From Rhizobacter sp. (GTDB lineage Bacteria; Pseudomonadota; Gammaproteobacteria; Burkholderiales; Burkholderiaceae_C): a stretch of 64,000 bases of DNA. The notes under the pieces are model-generated. The model searched no databases, was not told where the DNA came from, and was given only the letters and a program-made list of their open reading frames with translations. The stretch's first letter is position 1. Each line of letters begins with the position of its first letter. Below, piece after piece: positions 8,576 through 17,840 of this stretch. The stretch is taken from the NCBI GenBank assembly GCA_019635355.1, contig JAHBZQ010000001.1:2480001-2544000 (forward strand). Reading direction: 5' to 3'. A program made the translations under genes and the position numbers.

Positions 8576-9445
8576 ATGCGCGACCGCCTGTTCCTTCGCC
8601 TGCCGGAAGACGAGCTGCACGGCCCCGAGACCGGCCCGCTCGCCCGCGCGACGCTGCGCGCCTTTGCACCCGACCCCACGCTGCAGCCCCTCATCGGCCC
8701 GCTGATGCTGTACCGCGAGACCGTGGCGAGCGATGTGGTGGAGCACGTCGTGCCCGATGGCGGCCTGCGCCTGGTGTTCAACCTCGGCGATGCGCCCACC
8801 ACCGGCGACGGGCCGGGCCTCGTGGCCGGCGTGCTGGGGGCTTCGGCGGCGCCGGCCCGCGTGACGCTGCGCGGGCGCATGCATGCCTTCTCGGTGACGC
8901 TCAAGCCCGGCGCGGCGACGGCCTTGCTGGGGGTGCCGGCGGGGGAGTTCAGCGAAGGCCATGCAAGCCTCGACGCCCTGTGGGGCCCGCACGACGCGGC
9001 CGAGCTGCTGGAACGCCTGGCCGACGCGCGCAGCGACGCCGCGCGGGCCCGCCTGGTGCAAGCCGCCCTGCGGCGGCGCTTGCGCGAGGCCGCCCCCGTG
9101 CCGGCACGGCAGGCGCACGCGGCGCTGCGGCTCATCGCCACCGGCAGCGGCCCGCTGCGCGCCATCGCCGAACAGGTGGGCTGCAGCGAGCGCCGCCTGC
9201 AGCAGCTCTTCCACGCACACGTCGGCCTGCCGCCGCGCACCTGGCGCCGGCTGCTGCGCCTGCAAGACTGCCTGCGGCGCCTGCGCGAACACGGCGCGCA
9301 CGCGCCGGCCTGGGCCGAGCTCGCCGTCGACTGCGGCTTCTACGACCAGCCCCACCTCGTCAATGAATTCCAGGCGCTGTGCGGCATGAGCCCCACCCAC
9401 TACTGGCACAGCGCGATTTCGCATTCCTCCAAGACGGCGGCCTGA
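8576..9445 (+). CDS. AraC-family regulator with DUF6597-type N-terminal domain
   Basis: This 289-residue protein has an N-terminal sensor domain (about 1-165) of the kind that starts LIGPLMLYRE...EHVVPDGGLRLVFNLGD, and a C-terminal pair of AraC helix-turn-helix motifs (about 180-285, ending CGMSPTHYW). The divergent MFS efflux gene starts 56 bp away, so it plausibly controls drug efflux. The ATG at 8576 is chosen because the sensor homology starts close after it. Confidence 0.82.
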   Translation: MRDRLFLRLPEDELHGPETGPLARATLRAFAPDPTLQPLIGPLMLYRETVASDVVEHVVPDGGLRLVFNLGDAPTTGDGPGLVAGVLGASAAPARVTLRGRMHAFSVTLKPGAATALLGVPAGEFSEGHASLDALWGPHDAAELLERLADARSDAARARLVQAALRRRLREAAPVPARQAHAALRLIATGSGPLRAIAEQVGCSERRLQQLFHAHVGLPPRTWRRLLRLQDCLRRLREHGAHAPAWAELAVDCGFYDQPHLVNEFQALCGMSPTHYWHSAISHSSKTAA

Positions 9446-9486
9446 CGGCACGCCACGATGGGCGCCCTTCCCCACGGAGACACCGC

Positions 9487-10380
9487 ATGCCCGACACCTC
9501 CCGCCCCTTGCAAGGCCACGTGGCCGTGGTCACCGGCGCCAGCCGCGGTGCCGGCCGCGGCATCGCGCTCGAGTTGGGCGCGGCCGGCGCCACGGTCTAC
9601 GTCACCGGCCGCAGCACGCGCGTGCAGCCAGCCGAGGGGTATGACCAGATCCTTGCGCTGTCGAAGCTCGACCGCCTCCCCGGCAACATCGACGACACCG
9701 CCGACGAGGTCTCACGCCTCGGCGGCCAGGGCATCGCGGTGCGCTGCGACCACACCGCCGAAGACGAGGTGCGCGCACTCTTCGAACGCGTCGGCCACGA
9801 GCAGCAGGGCCGGCTCGACCTGCTGGTCAACAACGCCTGGGGCGGTCACGAGAGCTTCGACGGCATGTTCGACGCGCCCTTCTGGGAGCACCCGCTCGCG
9901 CACTGGGATTCGATGATGGACCGCGGCGTGCGCAACCACCTCGTCGCGAGCCGCTGCGCGGCGCCCCTCTTCGTCGAACGGCGGCGCGGCCTCGTCGTCA
10001 CCACCACCTACTGGGACCGCGGGCGCTACCTCCAGGGCAACCTCTTCTACGACCTCGCGAAGTCGGCGATGGCCCGGCTCGCGTTTGGCATCGCGCAGGA
10101 GCTGAAGCCGCACGGCGTCGCCTCGGTCGCCCTGTCGCCGGGGTGGATGCGAACCGAGTTCGTGCTGCGGGGCCACCAGACTGACGAAGCGCACTGGCAG
10201 GAACGCCCGGCGCTCGCGCGAACCGAATCGCCGCGCTACCTCGGCCGCGCCGTGGCGGCGCTGGCCGCCGACCCGCAGGTGATGGGCCGCACGGGCGAAG
10301 TGCTGCGCGTGGGCGACCTGGCGCGCGTCTACGGCTTCACCGACATCGACGGCCGGCAACCGGCGCCCTTCGAGCTCTGA
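9487..10380 (+). CDS. Short-chain dehydrogenase/reductase
   Basis: This 297-residue SDR has the cofactor motif TGASRGAGRGIA (about 15-26), the LVNNAWGG stretch and the catalytic YDLAKSAMA (YxxxK). An Asn-containing VRNHLVAS segment precedes the active site. The position usually held by the catalytic Ser is in a VVTTTYWDRG context, so Thr may replace it. The subfamily resembles DHRS1-like reductases. The substrate is unknown. It follows the AraC gene by 41 bp on the same strand. Confidence 0.85.
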   Translation: MPDTSRPLQGHVAVVTGASRGAGRGIALELGAAGATVYVTGRSTRVQPAEGYDQILALSKLDRLPGNIDDTADEVSRLGGQGIAVRCDHTAEDEVRALFERVGHEQQGRLDLLVNNAWGGHESFDGMFDAPFWEHPLAHWDSMMDRGVRNHLVASRCAAPLFVERRRGLVVTTTYWDRGRYLQGNLFYDLAKSAMARLAFGIAQELKPHGVASVALSPGWMRTEFVLRGHQTDEAHWQERPALARTESPRYLGRAVAALAADPQVMGRTGEVLRVGDLARVYGFTDIDGRQPAPFEL

Positions 10381-10419
10381 CGCCCGCGCGCCACGTCGAC
10401 GGCCAGCCCCAGCAGGCGG

Positions 10420-10689
10420 TCAGCGTGCGGAGCCTCGACGGAAGAGATTCACGATGGCCAACAGGATCACGGCCCCCAGCAGCGAGACCCCCAGGCCCGC
10501 GATGCTGAAGTCGTTGCTGTTGATCGTGCCGGTGCCCAGCAGCGGGGCCAGCAGGAAGCCGCCGAGGAAGGCGCCCACGATGCCGACCACCACATTCAGG
10601 ATCACGCCCTGTTGCGCGTCGGTGCGCATGATCATGCTGGCGACCCAACCGATGAGACCGCCGACGATGAGCCAGATGATGAAGTTCAT
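10420..10689 (-). CDS. GlsB/YeaQ/YmgE family small membrane protein
   Basis: This 89-residue protein has three hydrophobic segments and the glycine-rich pattern GGLIGWVASMIM...GIVGAFLGGFLL typical of transglycosylase-associated (GlsB/YeaQ) stress proteins. GGAGAA precedes the ATG at 10689. It is likely induced by general stress; its molecular role is not defined. Confidence 0.88.
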   Translation of the reverse strand: MNFIIWLIVGGLIGWVASMIMRTDAQQGVILNVVVGIVGAFLGGFLLAPLLGTGTINSNDFSIAGLGVSLLGAVILLAIVNLFRRGSAR

Positions 10690-10801
10690 GACCGTTCTCC
10701 ACTGAAGTTCAAGGTGCGGGCAAGTTAACGCCCGCCCCCCGCGCACACGAGCGGAGAAGGTCCCGAATGGTCGTAGGCGGTGGCCTACGGGCCGTGCAGG
10801 C

Positions 10802-11086
10802 TCAGAACAGGGCGCGCGCCACTTCGTAGAGCGCGAGCAGCACGCCGCTCACCAGCAGGTTGGCGGCGAGGTGCCGGCCCCCGGCGCCCACGCGGATGCC
10901 CATGCGCGTGGACACGCAGGCCCACAGCATCACGAGCAGCAGGGCACCCGCATCGCCCTTGGTGAGGTCCATGCGGGCGAAGTGGGCGAGGCCCACGGCG
11001 AGCACCCACAGGCCGGAGCCCATCACGGTGGCGGCGGTGAGTTCGTTGAATGCGGGCCGGCGCAGCGGCACACCGATGAGGTTCAT
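10802..11086 (-). CDS. Small membrane protein of unknown function
   Basis: This 94-residue protein has two to three hydrophobic helices (about 18-35, 47-62 and 72-90). No family is recognised. It is divergent from the atzF operon, whose promoter region lies just upstream of it. Confidence 0.55.
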   Translation of the reverse strand: MNLIGVPLRRPAFNELTAATVMGSGLWVLAVGLAHFARMDLTKGDAGALLLVMLWACVSTRMGIRVGAGGRHLAANLLVSGVLLALYEVARALF

Positions 11087-11195
11087 GAGCGGTACAGCAG
11101 AGGAAGAACAACCCCGACAGCGTAGTCGCTGTACCTGCGGTTACCGGGGCCAATTCCGGGCACAAGTTCGCGCCTGACGGGCGGCTGAGAACGAC

Positions 11196-11210
11196 TGGCA
11201 CGTGTTCTGC
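11196..11210 (+). promoter_or_regulatory. Sigma-54 promoter of the atzF operon
   Basis: The sequence TGGCACGTGTTCTGC has the invariant GG (11197-11198), ten bases, then GC (11209-11210), and matches the TGGCAC-N5-TTGC consensus except for one base. Predicted transcription start is near 11222, about 35 bp before the atzF ATG. It implies control by nitrogen limitation through NtrC or a similar enhancer-binding protein. Confidence 0.68.
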
Positions 11211-11214
11211 TTTG

Positions 11215-11232
11215 CATCTTGCATACAAGATG
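11215..11232. promoter_or_regulatory. Operator candidate (7-4-7 inverted repeat) at the atzF promoter
   Basis: CATCTTG and CAAGATG flank CATA, giving the palindromic core CTTGCATACAAG (11218-11229). It covers the predicted sigma-54 start site, so a bound protein would block transcription. The shape is that expected for a GntR/FCD repressor such as the one at the end of this operon. Confidence 0.5.
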
Positions 11233-11255
11233 GCATGCACAACAACAGGGCACCC

Positions 11256-13079
11256 ATGAGCACCAGCGACCCCCGCACCCTTGCAGAACTGCAGCAGGCC
11301 TTGCGCAGCGGCACCATGACGGTGCGGCAGCTGATACTGCGCTTTCTGAAAGAGCAGACCCAGCACGCGCTCTCGGCCTGGATCTCGCGGCCCGGCGACG
11401 ACGCCCTGCTCGCACAGGCCGACGCCTGCGACGCCGCCCTGCTGAGCCAGGGCGCCGCCATCTTCGACACGCAGCCGCTGCTGGGCATGCCCTTCGGCGT
11501 GAAGGACAACATCGACGTTGCCGGCCTGCTCACCACCGCCGCCTGCAAGGGCTTCGCGACCGAGCCGGCACCGGCCCATGCGGTCGCGGTGCGCAAGCTC
11601 GTGGCGGCCGGGGCCATCCCCGTCGGCAAGACCAACCTCGACCAGTTCGCCACCGGCCTCGTGGGCACGCGCAGCCCGTATGGCGCGGTGCCCAACAGCT
11701 TCGACGCGGCGCGCGTGAGCGGCGGCTCAAGCTCGGGCTCGGCCTACGTGGTGGCGACGGGCCAGGTGCCGTTTGCGCTGGGCACCGACACCGCCGGCTC
11801 CGGCCGCGTGCCCGCGGGCTTCAACAACATCGTCGGCTTGAAGCCCACGCCAGGCCGCGTGAGCACCACCGGCCTGCTGCCGGCCTGCCGCAGCCTCGAC
11901 TGCCTCTCGGTGCTCGCGTTGACCGCCGACGACGCCGCGCTCGTGCTCGCCGTGATGGAAGGGCCCGACCCGGCCGACGCCTACAGCCACTTCGCGCCTG
12001 GCCCCGCGCGGCTCAAGCCGACGCTGCGCGTGGGCATTCCGGCCGTGCCGGTGTTCAAGGGCGACGCCGGCTACCGCGAGACCTTCGCCCAGGCCTGCGC
12101 GCAGGTGCAGTCGCTCGGGCACGAGGTGGTGCCGCTCGACTTCGCGCCGCTGCACGCCACCGCCGAGCTGCTCTACGGCGGGCCGTGGGTGGCCGAGCGG
12201 CATGCGGCGGTGGAGCGCGTGCTCGACGAGCAGCCCGAAGCCTTCGACCCGGCGGTGAGGAGCATCGTCGAGAGCGCGCGCCACTTCAGCGCCACCGATG
12301 CCTTCCGCGGCCTCTACAAGCTGCGCGCCGCGCAGGCCGAGACCGCCAAGGTCTGGCAGCAGGCCGACGTGCTGATGGTGCCCACCGCCCCCGCGCACCC
12401 GACGATGGCCGAGGTGGCGGCCGACCCGATCGGCGCCAACGCGCAGCTCGGCAGCTACACCAACTTCGTCAACCTGCTGGGCTGGTGCGCCATCGCGCTG
12501 CCCTTCAACTTCACGGTGCGCGGCCTGCCCTTCGGCGTGACCTTCATCGCGCCGGGCGGATACGACGCCGCACTCGCGCATTTCGGTGCCGAATGGCAAT
12601 CGCAGCTCACGCTGCCGCTCGGCGCGCTGCGCCGCGAGGTGCCGCTGGCGCCCACCCTCACCCGCGCGCCGGCCAGCGCGCCCACGCTCGCCATCGCTGT
12701 CGTCGGCGCGCACCTGAGCGGCCTGCCGCTCAACGGCCAGCTCACCGAGCGCGGGGCCACGCTGCGCCGGGCCACCACCACCGCGCCGCAGTACCGCCTC
12801 TACGCGCTGCCTGGCACCGTGCCGCCCAAGCCCGGCCTGCAACGCGTGGGCAGCGGCGGCGCCGCCATTGCGGTGGAGGTGTGGGACGTGCCGCTCGACC
12901 AGATCGGCTCCTTCCTCGCGCTCATTCCCGCACCGCTCGGCCTCGGCAGTCTGACGCTCGCCGACGGCACGTCGGTGCACGGCTTCGTCTGCGAAGCGCT
13001 GGCGCTCGACGGCGCGCGCGACATCACCGAATTCGGCGGCTGGCGGACGTACCTCGCGTCGCTGAAACCTGCTTCTTGA
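11256..13079 (+). CDS. atzF: Allophanate hydrolase
   Basis: This 607-residue protein has the two-domain AtzF architecture: an amidase-signature domain (about 1-440) and a C-terminal domain (about 470-607). The Ser-cis-Ser-Lys triad is visible as Lys83 (MPFGVKDNID), the GGSSSGS stretch from about 156 and Ser182 (DTAGSGR). Family knowledge: it hydrolyses allophanate, finally giving two NH3 and two CO2. It leads an operon with an ABC importer, atzG, atzE and an atzH-like gene. The start at 11256 follows ACAGGG; an in-frame ATG at 11235 is also possible. Confidence 0.92.
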   Translation: MSTSDPRTLAELQQALRSGTMTVRQLILRFLKEQTQHALSAWISRPGDDALLAQADACDAALLSQGAAIFDTQPLLGMPFGVKDNIDVAGLLTTAACKGFATEPAPAHAVAVRKLVAAGAIPVGKTNLDQFATGLVGTRSPYGAVPNSFDAARVSGGSSSGSAYVVATGQVPFALGTDTAGSGRVPAGFNNIVGLKPTPGRVSTTGLLPACRSLDCLSVLALTADDAALVLAVMEGPDPADAYSHFAPGPARLKPTLRVGIPAVPVFKGDAGYRETFAQACAQVQSLGHEVVPLDFAPLHATAELLYGGPWVAERHAAVERVLDEQPEAFDPAVRSIVESARHFSATDAFRGLYKLRAAQAETAKVWQQADVLMVPTAPAHPTMAEVAADPIGANAQLGSYTNFVNLLGWCAIALPFNFTVRGLPFGVTFIAPGGYDAALAHFGAEWQSQLTLPLGALRREVPLAPTLTRAPASAPTLAIAVVGAHLSGLPLNGQLTERGATLRRATTTAPQYRLYALPGTVPPKPGLQRVGSGGAAIAVEVWDVPLDQIGSFLALIPAPLGLGSLTLADGTSVHGFVCEALALDGARDITEFGGWRTYLASLKPAS

Positions 13080-13122
13080 ACCCGCCACCTGACCCGACCT
13101 GCATCCAACCACGGAGATCCCC

Positions 13123-14112
13123 ATGAGCCAGAAGCACCTCGACACCCGCCGCCGTCGCATCGTCCAGGCCGGTGCCGCCCTCGCGCTTGGCGCACCGGCC
13201 GTACTGCGGGCACAGCCCGGCCCCAAGATCCGCATCGGCTACTGGCCCATCGCGGCCGGCCTGCCCTTCTACTCGGCCATCGAGCTGGGCTACTTCAAGG
13301 AGGCCGGGCTCGACGTGGAGCCGCTCAAGTTCGCCGGCGCCCAGCAGGTGATGGAAGCGGTGCTCTCGGGCCGCGCCGACGGCACCGCCAACGGCACCGG
13401 CTCGGCCAACATCGCCATCGGCGAGATCGCCCAGCCCGGCACCTTCAAGATCTTCTGCTCCAACCCGAGCAACGTGAAGAACGTGCTCGACGAGGTGATC
13501 GTGCCCGTGGCCAGCCCCGCCAAGGTGATGGCCGACCTGAAAGGCAAGCGCATCGCCTCCGGCCCCGGCATCCAGAACGTGACGCTCGCCAAGACCGTGC
13601 TCGAGCGCGGCGGCGCCACCGGCGCCACCGTGGTCGAGCTGCCCATCGGCCAGCACGTGGCTGCGCTCGCCGCCGGTCAGGTCGACGGGGCCTACACGCT
13701 GGAGCCCACCGGCACCATCGGCCGCATGAACGGCAGCACCCGCGTGCTCGAGGCCGGCGTGATCGCCCGCTACGTGCTGGGCGACCCGATGGCGCCGTGG
13801 TTCGGCGGCTCGGCTTCGTTGTCGTCGGAGTTCATCAAGAAGAACCCCGACGCCGCCAAGAAGTTCGTCGCCGCCTACGGCCGGGGCGTGGCCTACGTGC
13901 GCAGCAAGTCGGTCGAGGCCCGCCAGTACCTGAAGGGCTACACCGCCATCGAAGGCCCGCTCACCGGCGAGGTGCCGCTGGCCGCGTACACGATGTACAA
14001 CGAGTTCACCCCGGCCGACGTGGCGCACTTCCAGAAGTTCTTCGACCTCTTCGCGGAAAAAGGCATCTTCTCGTCGCGCCTGATGGTCGACTCGATGCTC
14101 TACAAGGGCTGA
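13123..14112 (+). CDS. ABC transporter substrate-binding protein (NMT1/SsuA type), Tat-exported
   Basis: This 329-residue periplasmic protein of the nitrate/sulfonate/taurine class has a twin-arginine leader (TRRRRIVQAGAALALG) and a mature part starting near AQPGPKIRIGYWPI. The conserved pattern GYWPIAAGLPFYSAIELGYFKEAGLDVE marks lobe 1. Placement between atzF and the permease suggests that it captures a ureide such as carboxybiuret, biuret or oxalurate. The exact ligand is an inference. CGGAG lies upstream of the ATG. Confidence 0.88.
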   Translation: MSQKHLDTRRRRIVQAGAALALGAPAVLRAQPGPKIRIGYWPIAAGLPFYSAIELGYFKEAGLDVEPLKFAGAQQVMEAVLSGRADGTANGTGSANIAIGEIAQPGTFKIFCSNPSNVKNVLDEVIVPVASPAKVMADLKGKRIASGPGIQNVTLAKTVLERGGATGATVVELPIGQHVAALAAGQVDGAYTLEPTGTIGRMNGSTRVLEAGVIARYVLGDPMAPWFGGSASLSSEFIKKNPDAAKKFVAAYGRGVAYVRSKSVEARQYLKGYTAIEGPLTGEVPLAAYTMYNEFTPADVAHFQKFFDLFAEKGIFSSRLMVDSMLYKG

Positions 14113-14117
14113 GCATC

Positions 14118-14972
14118 ATGGACGCCAGCACCTCCACCGTGGCCGCGCCCGAGCCGGCCGCCACGCCCAAGCCGTGGTCCCCACCGGCTGCGCTCGCCAC
14201 ACCCGTGGTGCCGCGCAAGCCGGCCTGGGGCAAGGCCCTGCCCTTCGTCGGGCCCATCGTGCTCTTCATCGTCTGGGACCTGGTCGTTCGCCTGGGCTTC
14301 ATCAAGGCCATCCTGCTGCCGCCGCCACTGGCAGCGCTCGGCACGCTGGCGGGCGGCCTGCTCGGCGGCCCGCTGCTGGGCGACTTCCTCGTCACGGTGT
14401 GGCGCACGGTGCAGGCCTTCCTGATCGCCGCGGCGGTGGGCATGCCGCTCGGGGTGCTGCTGGGAAGCTCCGAGAAGGCGTATCGCAGCGTCGAGTTCCT
14501 GATCGACTTCTTCCGTTCCACGCCCTCGTCGGCGCTGATCCCGCTCTTCCTGATGATCTTCGGCGTGTCCGACATCAACAAGGTGGCGATTGCCGCCTTC
14601 GGGGCCATGCTGATCGTGGTGTTCAACAGCGCCTACGGCGTCATCAACGCGCGCAAGCAGCGGGTGATGGCTGCCAAGGTGATGGGCGCGTCGAAATGGC
14701 AGGTCTTCAAGGACGTGCTCATCTGGGAAAGCCTGCAGCCGAGCTTCGTGGGCCTGCGTTCGGCGGTCTCGATGGCCCTCGTGATCGTGATCGTGGCCGA
14801 GATGTTCATCGGCGCCGACAGCGGCCTGGGCAACCGCATCATCAACGCGCAGCAGGTGATGAACGTGAAGGACATGTACGCCTCCATCCTCGCGGCCGGC
14901 GCGCTCGGCTACGCCCTCAACGTGCTCTTCCTCGTCGTCGAACGCAAGATCGTGCATTGGAGCGGAAGATGA
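14118..14972 (+). CDS. ABC transporter permease (SsuC/TauC type)
   Basis: This 284-residue protein has six predicted membrane helices after a Pro/Ala-rich cytoplasmic tail (1-40), and the EAA-like loop ARKQRVMAAKVMGASKWQVF. It pairs with the binding protein just upstream (5-bp gap) and overlaps the ATPase gene by 4 bp (ATGA), which indicates translational coupling. Confidence 0.9.
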   Translation: MDASTSTVAAPEPAATPKPWSPPAALATPVVPRKPAWGKALPFVGPIVLFIVWDLVVRLGFIKAILLPPPLAALGTLAGGLLGGPLLGDFLVTVWRTVQAFLIAAAVGMPLGVLLGSSEKAYRSVEFLIDFFRSTPSSALIPLFLMIFGVSDINKVAIAAFGAMLIVVFNSAYGVINARKQRVMAAKVMGASKWQVFKDVLIWESLQPSFVGLRSAVSMALVIVIVAEMFIGADSGLGNRIINAQQVMNVKDMYASILAAGALGYALNVLFLVVERKIVHWSGR

Positions 14973-15790
14973 ATGCAGTCCTCAATGGCCCGGTGTATGC
15001 CGATGTGCCCCAACCCAAGTTCGAGCCTGGCCCCGCGGGCACCCACATCACCATCCGCGGGCTGACGAAATACTTCGCCGGCTGGCCGCTGTACGAAGAC
15101 TTCAACCTCGACATCCCCAAGCACAAGATCGTCTCGGTGTTCGGGCCCAACGGCTGCGGCAAGTCGACGCTGATCAACATGATCGCGGGCCTCATGCCCA
15201 TCGACAGCGGCCAGATCCTCTTCGACGGCAAGACGCTGCAGGAGACCAAGATCGGCTACGTCTTCCAGAACTACCGCGAAGCGATGTTCCCGTGGATGCG
15301 CACCATCGACAACATCGCCTACCCGCTCAAGCTCGAAGGCAAGTCGAAGGCCGAGGTCGACCGGCGCATGGAAGAGCTCGTCGCCTCGTTCGACGTCAAG
15401 TTCGACCTCAAGCGCTACCCGTATGAACTCTCGGGCGGCCAGCAGCAGACCGCCTCGATCATGCGGGCCCTGGCCAACCACCCCGAGGTGCTCTTCCTCG
15501 ACGAGCCCTTCTCGGCGCTCGACTTCGAGATGACCCTCTTCATCCGCGAGAAGCTGCAGGAGGTCTTCATGAAGACCGGCACCACCATGCTGCTGGTGTC
15601 GCACGACCTGGAGGAGGCGGTGTACCTCGCCGACCAGGTGCTGCTGCTCACCAAGCGGCCCACCAAGGTGGCAGAGATCTTGCAATACGAGGATGCGCGG
15701 CCGCGCACCGTGGCCACGCTCTCCGAGCCGAGCTTCATCGCCACCAAGAAGCAGAGCCTCGAGATCTTCCAGCGCGAGGTGAGACGTTGA
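14969..15790 (+). CDS. ABC transporter ATP-binding protein (SsuB/TauB type)
   Basis: This 273-residue ATPase has Walker A GPNGCGKST (about 63-71), the signature LSGGQQQTAS, Walker B EVLFLDEPFSALD and the switch HDLEEAV. The signature's QT replaces the usual QR. It completes the importer with the binding protein at 13123 and the permease at 14118, and is followed directly by atzG. Confidence 0.92.
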   Translation: MNAVLNGPVYADVPQPKFEPGPAGTHITIRGLTKYFAGWPLYEDFNLDIPKHKIVSVFGPNGCGKSTLINMIAGLMPIDSGQILFDGKTLQETKIGYVFQNYREAMFPWMRTIDNIAYPLKLEGKSKAEVDRRMEELVASFDVKFDLKRYPYELSGGQQQTASIMRALANHPEVLFLDEPFSALDFEMTLFIREKLQEVFMKTGTTMLLVSHDLEEAVYLADQVLLLTKRPTKVAEILQYEDARPRTVATLSEPSFIATKKQSLEIFQREVRR

Positions 15791-15791
15791 G

Positions 15792-16010
15792 ATGACGACA
15801 GCGACGACACAGGAAGACATCGAACGCTACGTGCGCAGCGCGGCCCAGATGGCCTCGCTGCCGCTGGCCGATGCGCAGGTGCAGCGCGTCGCCGTGCACC
15901 TGGCGCGCACCAAGGCCCTGGCCGACAGCCTGCTCGCCGTGCCGCTGCCCGAGGAGACGGAGCCCGCCGAGGTGTACCGACCTGCCCCCTTCCCGCCGGG
16001 CAACGAATGA
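15792..16010 (+). CDS. atzG: AtzG-like subunit (DUF4089)
   Basis: This 72-residue protein is mostly helical and resembles the GatC-like small subunit AtzG, which stabilises the amidase AtzE. It starts 1 bp after the ATPase gene, and its TGA overlaps an ATG (16007) in the atzE frame. Family knowledge: AtzG and AtzE form a heterotetramer that hydrolyses 1-carboxybiuret. Confidence 0.85.
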   Translation: MTTATTQEDIERYVRSAAQMASLPLADAQVQRVAVHLARTKALADSLLAVPLPEETEPAEVYRPAPFPPGNE

Positions 16011-16030
16011 GTTTCGCGAGGAGCCAAGAC

Positions 16031-17416
16031 ATGACCCCCGGCCTTTCCATCGTTCGCGCGGTCCACGCTGGCGAGATGCAGGCCGAAGAAGCGCTCGAGC
16101 ACTGCATCGCGCGCATCGAGGTCACCGACCCCAAGGTCAATGCCTTCACCGACGGCAGCTTCGAGCGCGCCGTGCGCGAGGCCCGCGCCATCGACCAGCT
16201 TCGCGTGAAGGGCAAGCCACTGCCGCCGCTGGCCGGCATGCCCTACGCGGTGAAGAACCTTTTCGACGTGGAAGGCATGGTCACGCGCGCCGGCAGCAAG
16301 GTGCGCAACGATGCCCCGCCCGCCCACGAAGACGCAGAACTCGTGAAGCGCATGCGCGCGGCTGGCGCGGTGCTGGTGGGCGCGCTCAACATGGACGAGT
16401 TCGCCTACGGCTTCACCACCGAGAACTCGCACTACGGCCCCTGCCGCAACCCACGGCGGCTGGAGCACATCGCCGGTGGCTCCTCGGGCGGCTGCGGTGC
16501 GGCGGTGGCCGCGGGCCAGGTGCCGGTGACGCTCGGCTCCGACACCAACGGCTCCATCCGCGTGCCCTCGTCGCTGTGCGGCGTGTGGGGCTTGAAGCCC
16601 ACCTTCGGCCGCCTCTCGCGCCGCGGCAGCTTCCCCTTCGTCGCAAGCCTCGACCACCTGGGCCCCTTCGCCCGCAACGTCGAAGACCTGGCTGCCACCT
16701 ACGACGCCCTGCAAGGCCCCGACCCACTGGACCCCGGCTGCCATGCCACCCGCCTCCAGCCCACCACGTGGCAGATCGGCGCGAGCCTCTCGGGCCTGCG
16801 CATCGGCGTGCTCGGCGGCTACTTCGACGAGCACGCGAGCCCCGCCGCCCGCAAGGCCGTGGCCATCGCCGCCGAGGTGCTGAAGGCCACGCCCGGCGTG
16901 ATCTGGCCCGATGCGGCCCTCGCACGCGCCGCCGCCTTCATCACCACCGCCAGCGAAGGCGGCTCGCTGCATTTGCCGCTGCTGCGGGAGCGCGCGGCCG
17001 ACTTCGAGCCGCTGTCGGTCGACCGCTTCATCGCGGGGGCGCTGCAGCCGGCCGACTGGTACGTGCGCGCGCAGCGTTTCCGCCGTGTGTACCGCGACAA
17101 GGTGCTGGCGCTCTTCAACGAGTGGGACGTGCTCATCGCTCCCGCCACGCCGGTGCAGGCCACGCCGGTCGGCGCCGAGACCTTCGAGCTCAACGGCACC
17201 CAGGTGCCGGCACGCCCCTCGATGGGCCTGCTCACCCAACCGATCTCCTTCGCCGGCTGCCCGGTGGTGGCCGCGCCGCTCTGGCCCGAGGGCCGCAACG
17301 CCTTGCCGCTCGGCGTGCAGCTGATTGCCGCCCCCTGGCGCGAAGACCTCGCGCTGCGTGTCGGCCGTGCGCTCGAAGCCAGCGGCGCGGCGTGTTCGCC
17401 CATCGCCGGCATCTGA
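16031..17416 (+). CDS. atzE: AtzE-like amidase (1-carboxybiuret hydrolase catalytic subunit)
   Basis: This 461-residue amidase-signature enzyme carries the triad Lys75 (MPYAVKNLFDV), cis-Ser near 151 (GGSSGG) and nucleophile Ser175 (DTNGSIR). The start at 16031 is preferred because GAGGAG lies at 16018-16023; the ATG at 16007 would overlap atzG. The adjacent AtzG-like gene and the AtzH-like gene identify it as AtzE rather than a GatA or a general amidase. It makes 1,3-dicarboxyurea, which the next enzymes turn into allophanate and then ammonia. No cyanuric acid hydrolase is present in the window. Confidence 0.87.
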   Translation: MTPGLSIVRAVHAGEMQAEEALEHCIARIEVTDPKVNAFTDGSFERAVREARAIDQLRVKGKPLPPLAGMPYAVKNLFDVEGMVTRAGSKVRNDAPPAHEDAELVKRMRAAGAVLVGALNMDEFAYGFTTENSHYGPCRNPRRLEHIAGGSSGGCGAAVAAGQVPVTLGSDTNGSIRVPSSLCGVWGLKPTFGRLSRRGSFPFVASLDHLGPFARNVEDLAATYDALQGPDPLDPGCHATRLQPTTWQIGASLSGLRIGVLGGYFDEHASPAARKAVAIAAEVLKATPGVIWPDAALARAAAFITTASEGGSLHLPLLRERAADFEPLSVDRFIAGALQPADWYVRAQRFRRVYRDKVLALFNEWDVLIAPATPVQATPVGAETFELNGTQVPARPSMGLLTQPISFAGCPVVAAPLWPEGRNALPLGVQLIAAPWREDLALRVGRALEASGAACSPIAGI

Positions 17417-17423
17417 GAACAAC

Positions 17424-17798
17424 ATGGACATCAACAAACCCGAGGTCCTGGAAGAAGTCACCGCCGCCTTCCACCGCTACGAAGACGCGCTGGTGAACAA
17501 CAAGGTCGAGGTGCTGGACGAGTTGTTCTGGAACAGCCCGCACACCCTGCGCTACGGCGCCACCGAAAACCTCTACGGCTACGACGAGATCGCCGCCTTC
17601 CGCGCCGCACGCCCGTCGGCCGGCCTCGCCCGCACGCTGCTGCGCACCGTGATCACCACCTATGGCGACAGCTTCGCCACCGCCAACGTCGAGTTCCAGC
17701 GCGTGGGCGCCACGAAGACGGGCCGACAAAGCCAGACCTGGATGAAGACGCCCGACGGCTGGCGCGTCGTATCTGCGCATGTAAGCTTGCTGGGATGA
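17424..17798 (+). CDS. atzH: AtzH/HpxZ-like protein (DUF3225, SnoaL/NTF2-like)
   Basis: This 124-residue cone-fold protein of the HpxZ/AtzH group has conserved features that include FWNSPHTLRYGATENLYGYD. In s-triazine degraders AtzH hydrolyses 1,3-dicarboxyurea to allophanate; HpxZ proteins occur with oxamate/oxalurate genes. Neighbours atzG, atzE and atzF favour the AtzH role. It follows atzE by 7 bp. Confidence 0.75.
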   Translation: MDINKPEVLEEVTAAFHRYEDALVNNKVEVLDELFWNSPHTLRYGATENLYGYDEIAAFRAARPSAGLARTLLRTVITTYGDSFATANVEFQRVGATKTGRQSQTWMKTPDGWRVVSAHVSLLG

Positions 17799-17840
17799 AA
17801 CGACCCCCACGTCGCGTTGCTCCTGCCCCCCAAGGGGGCG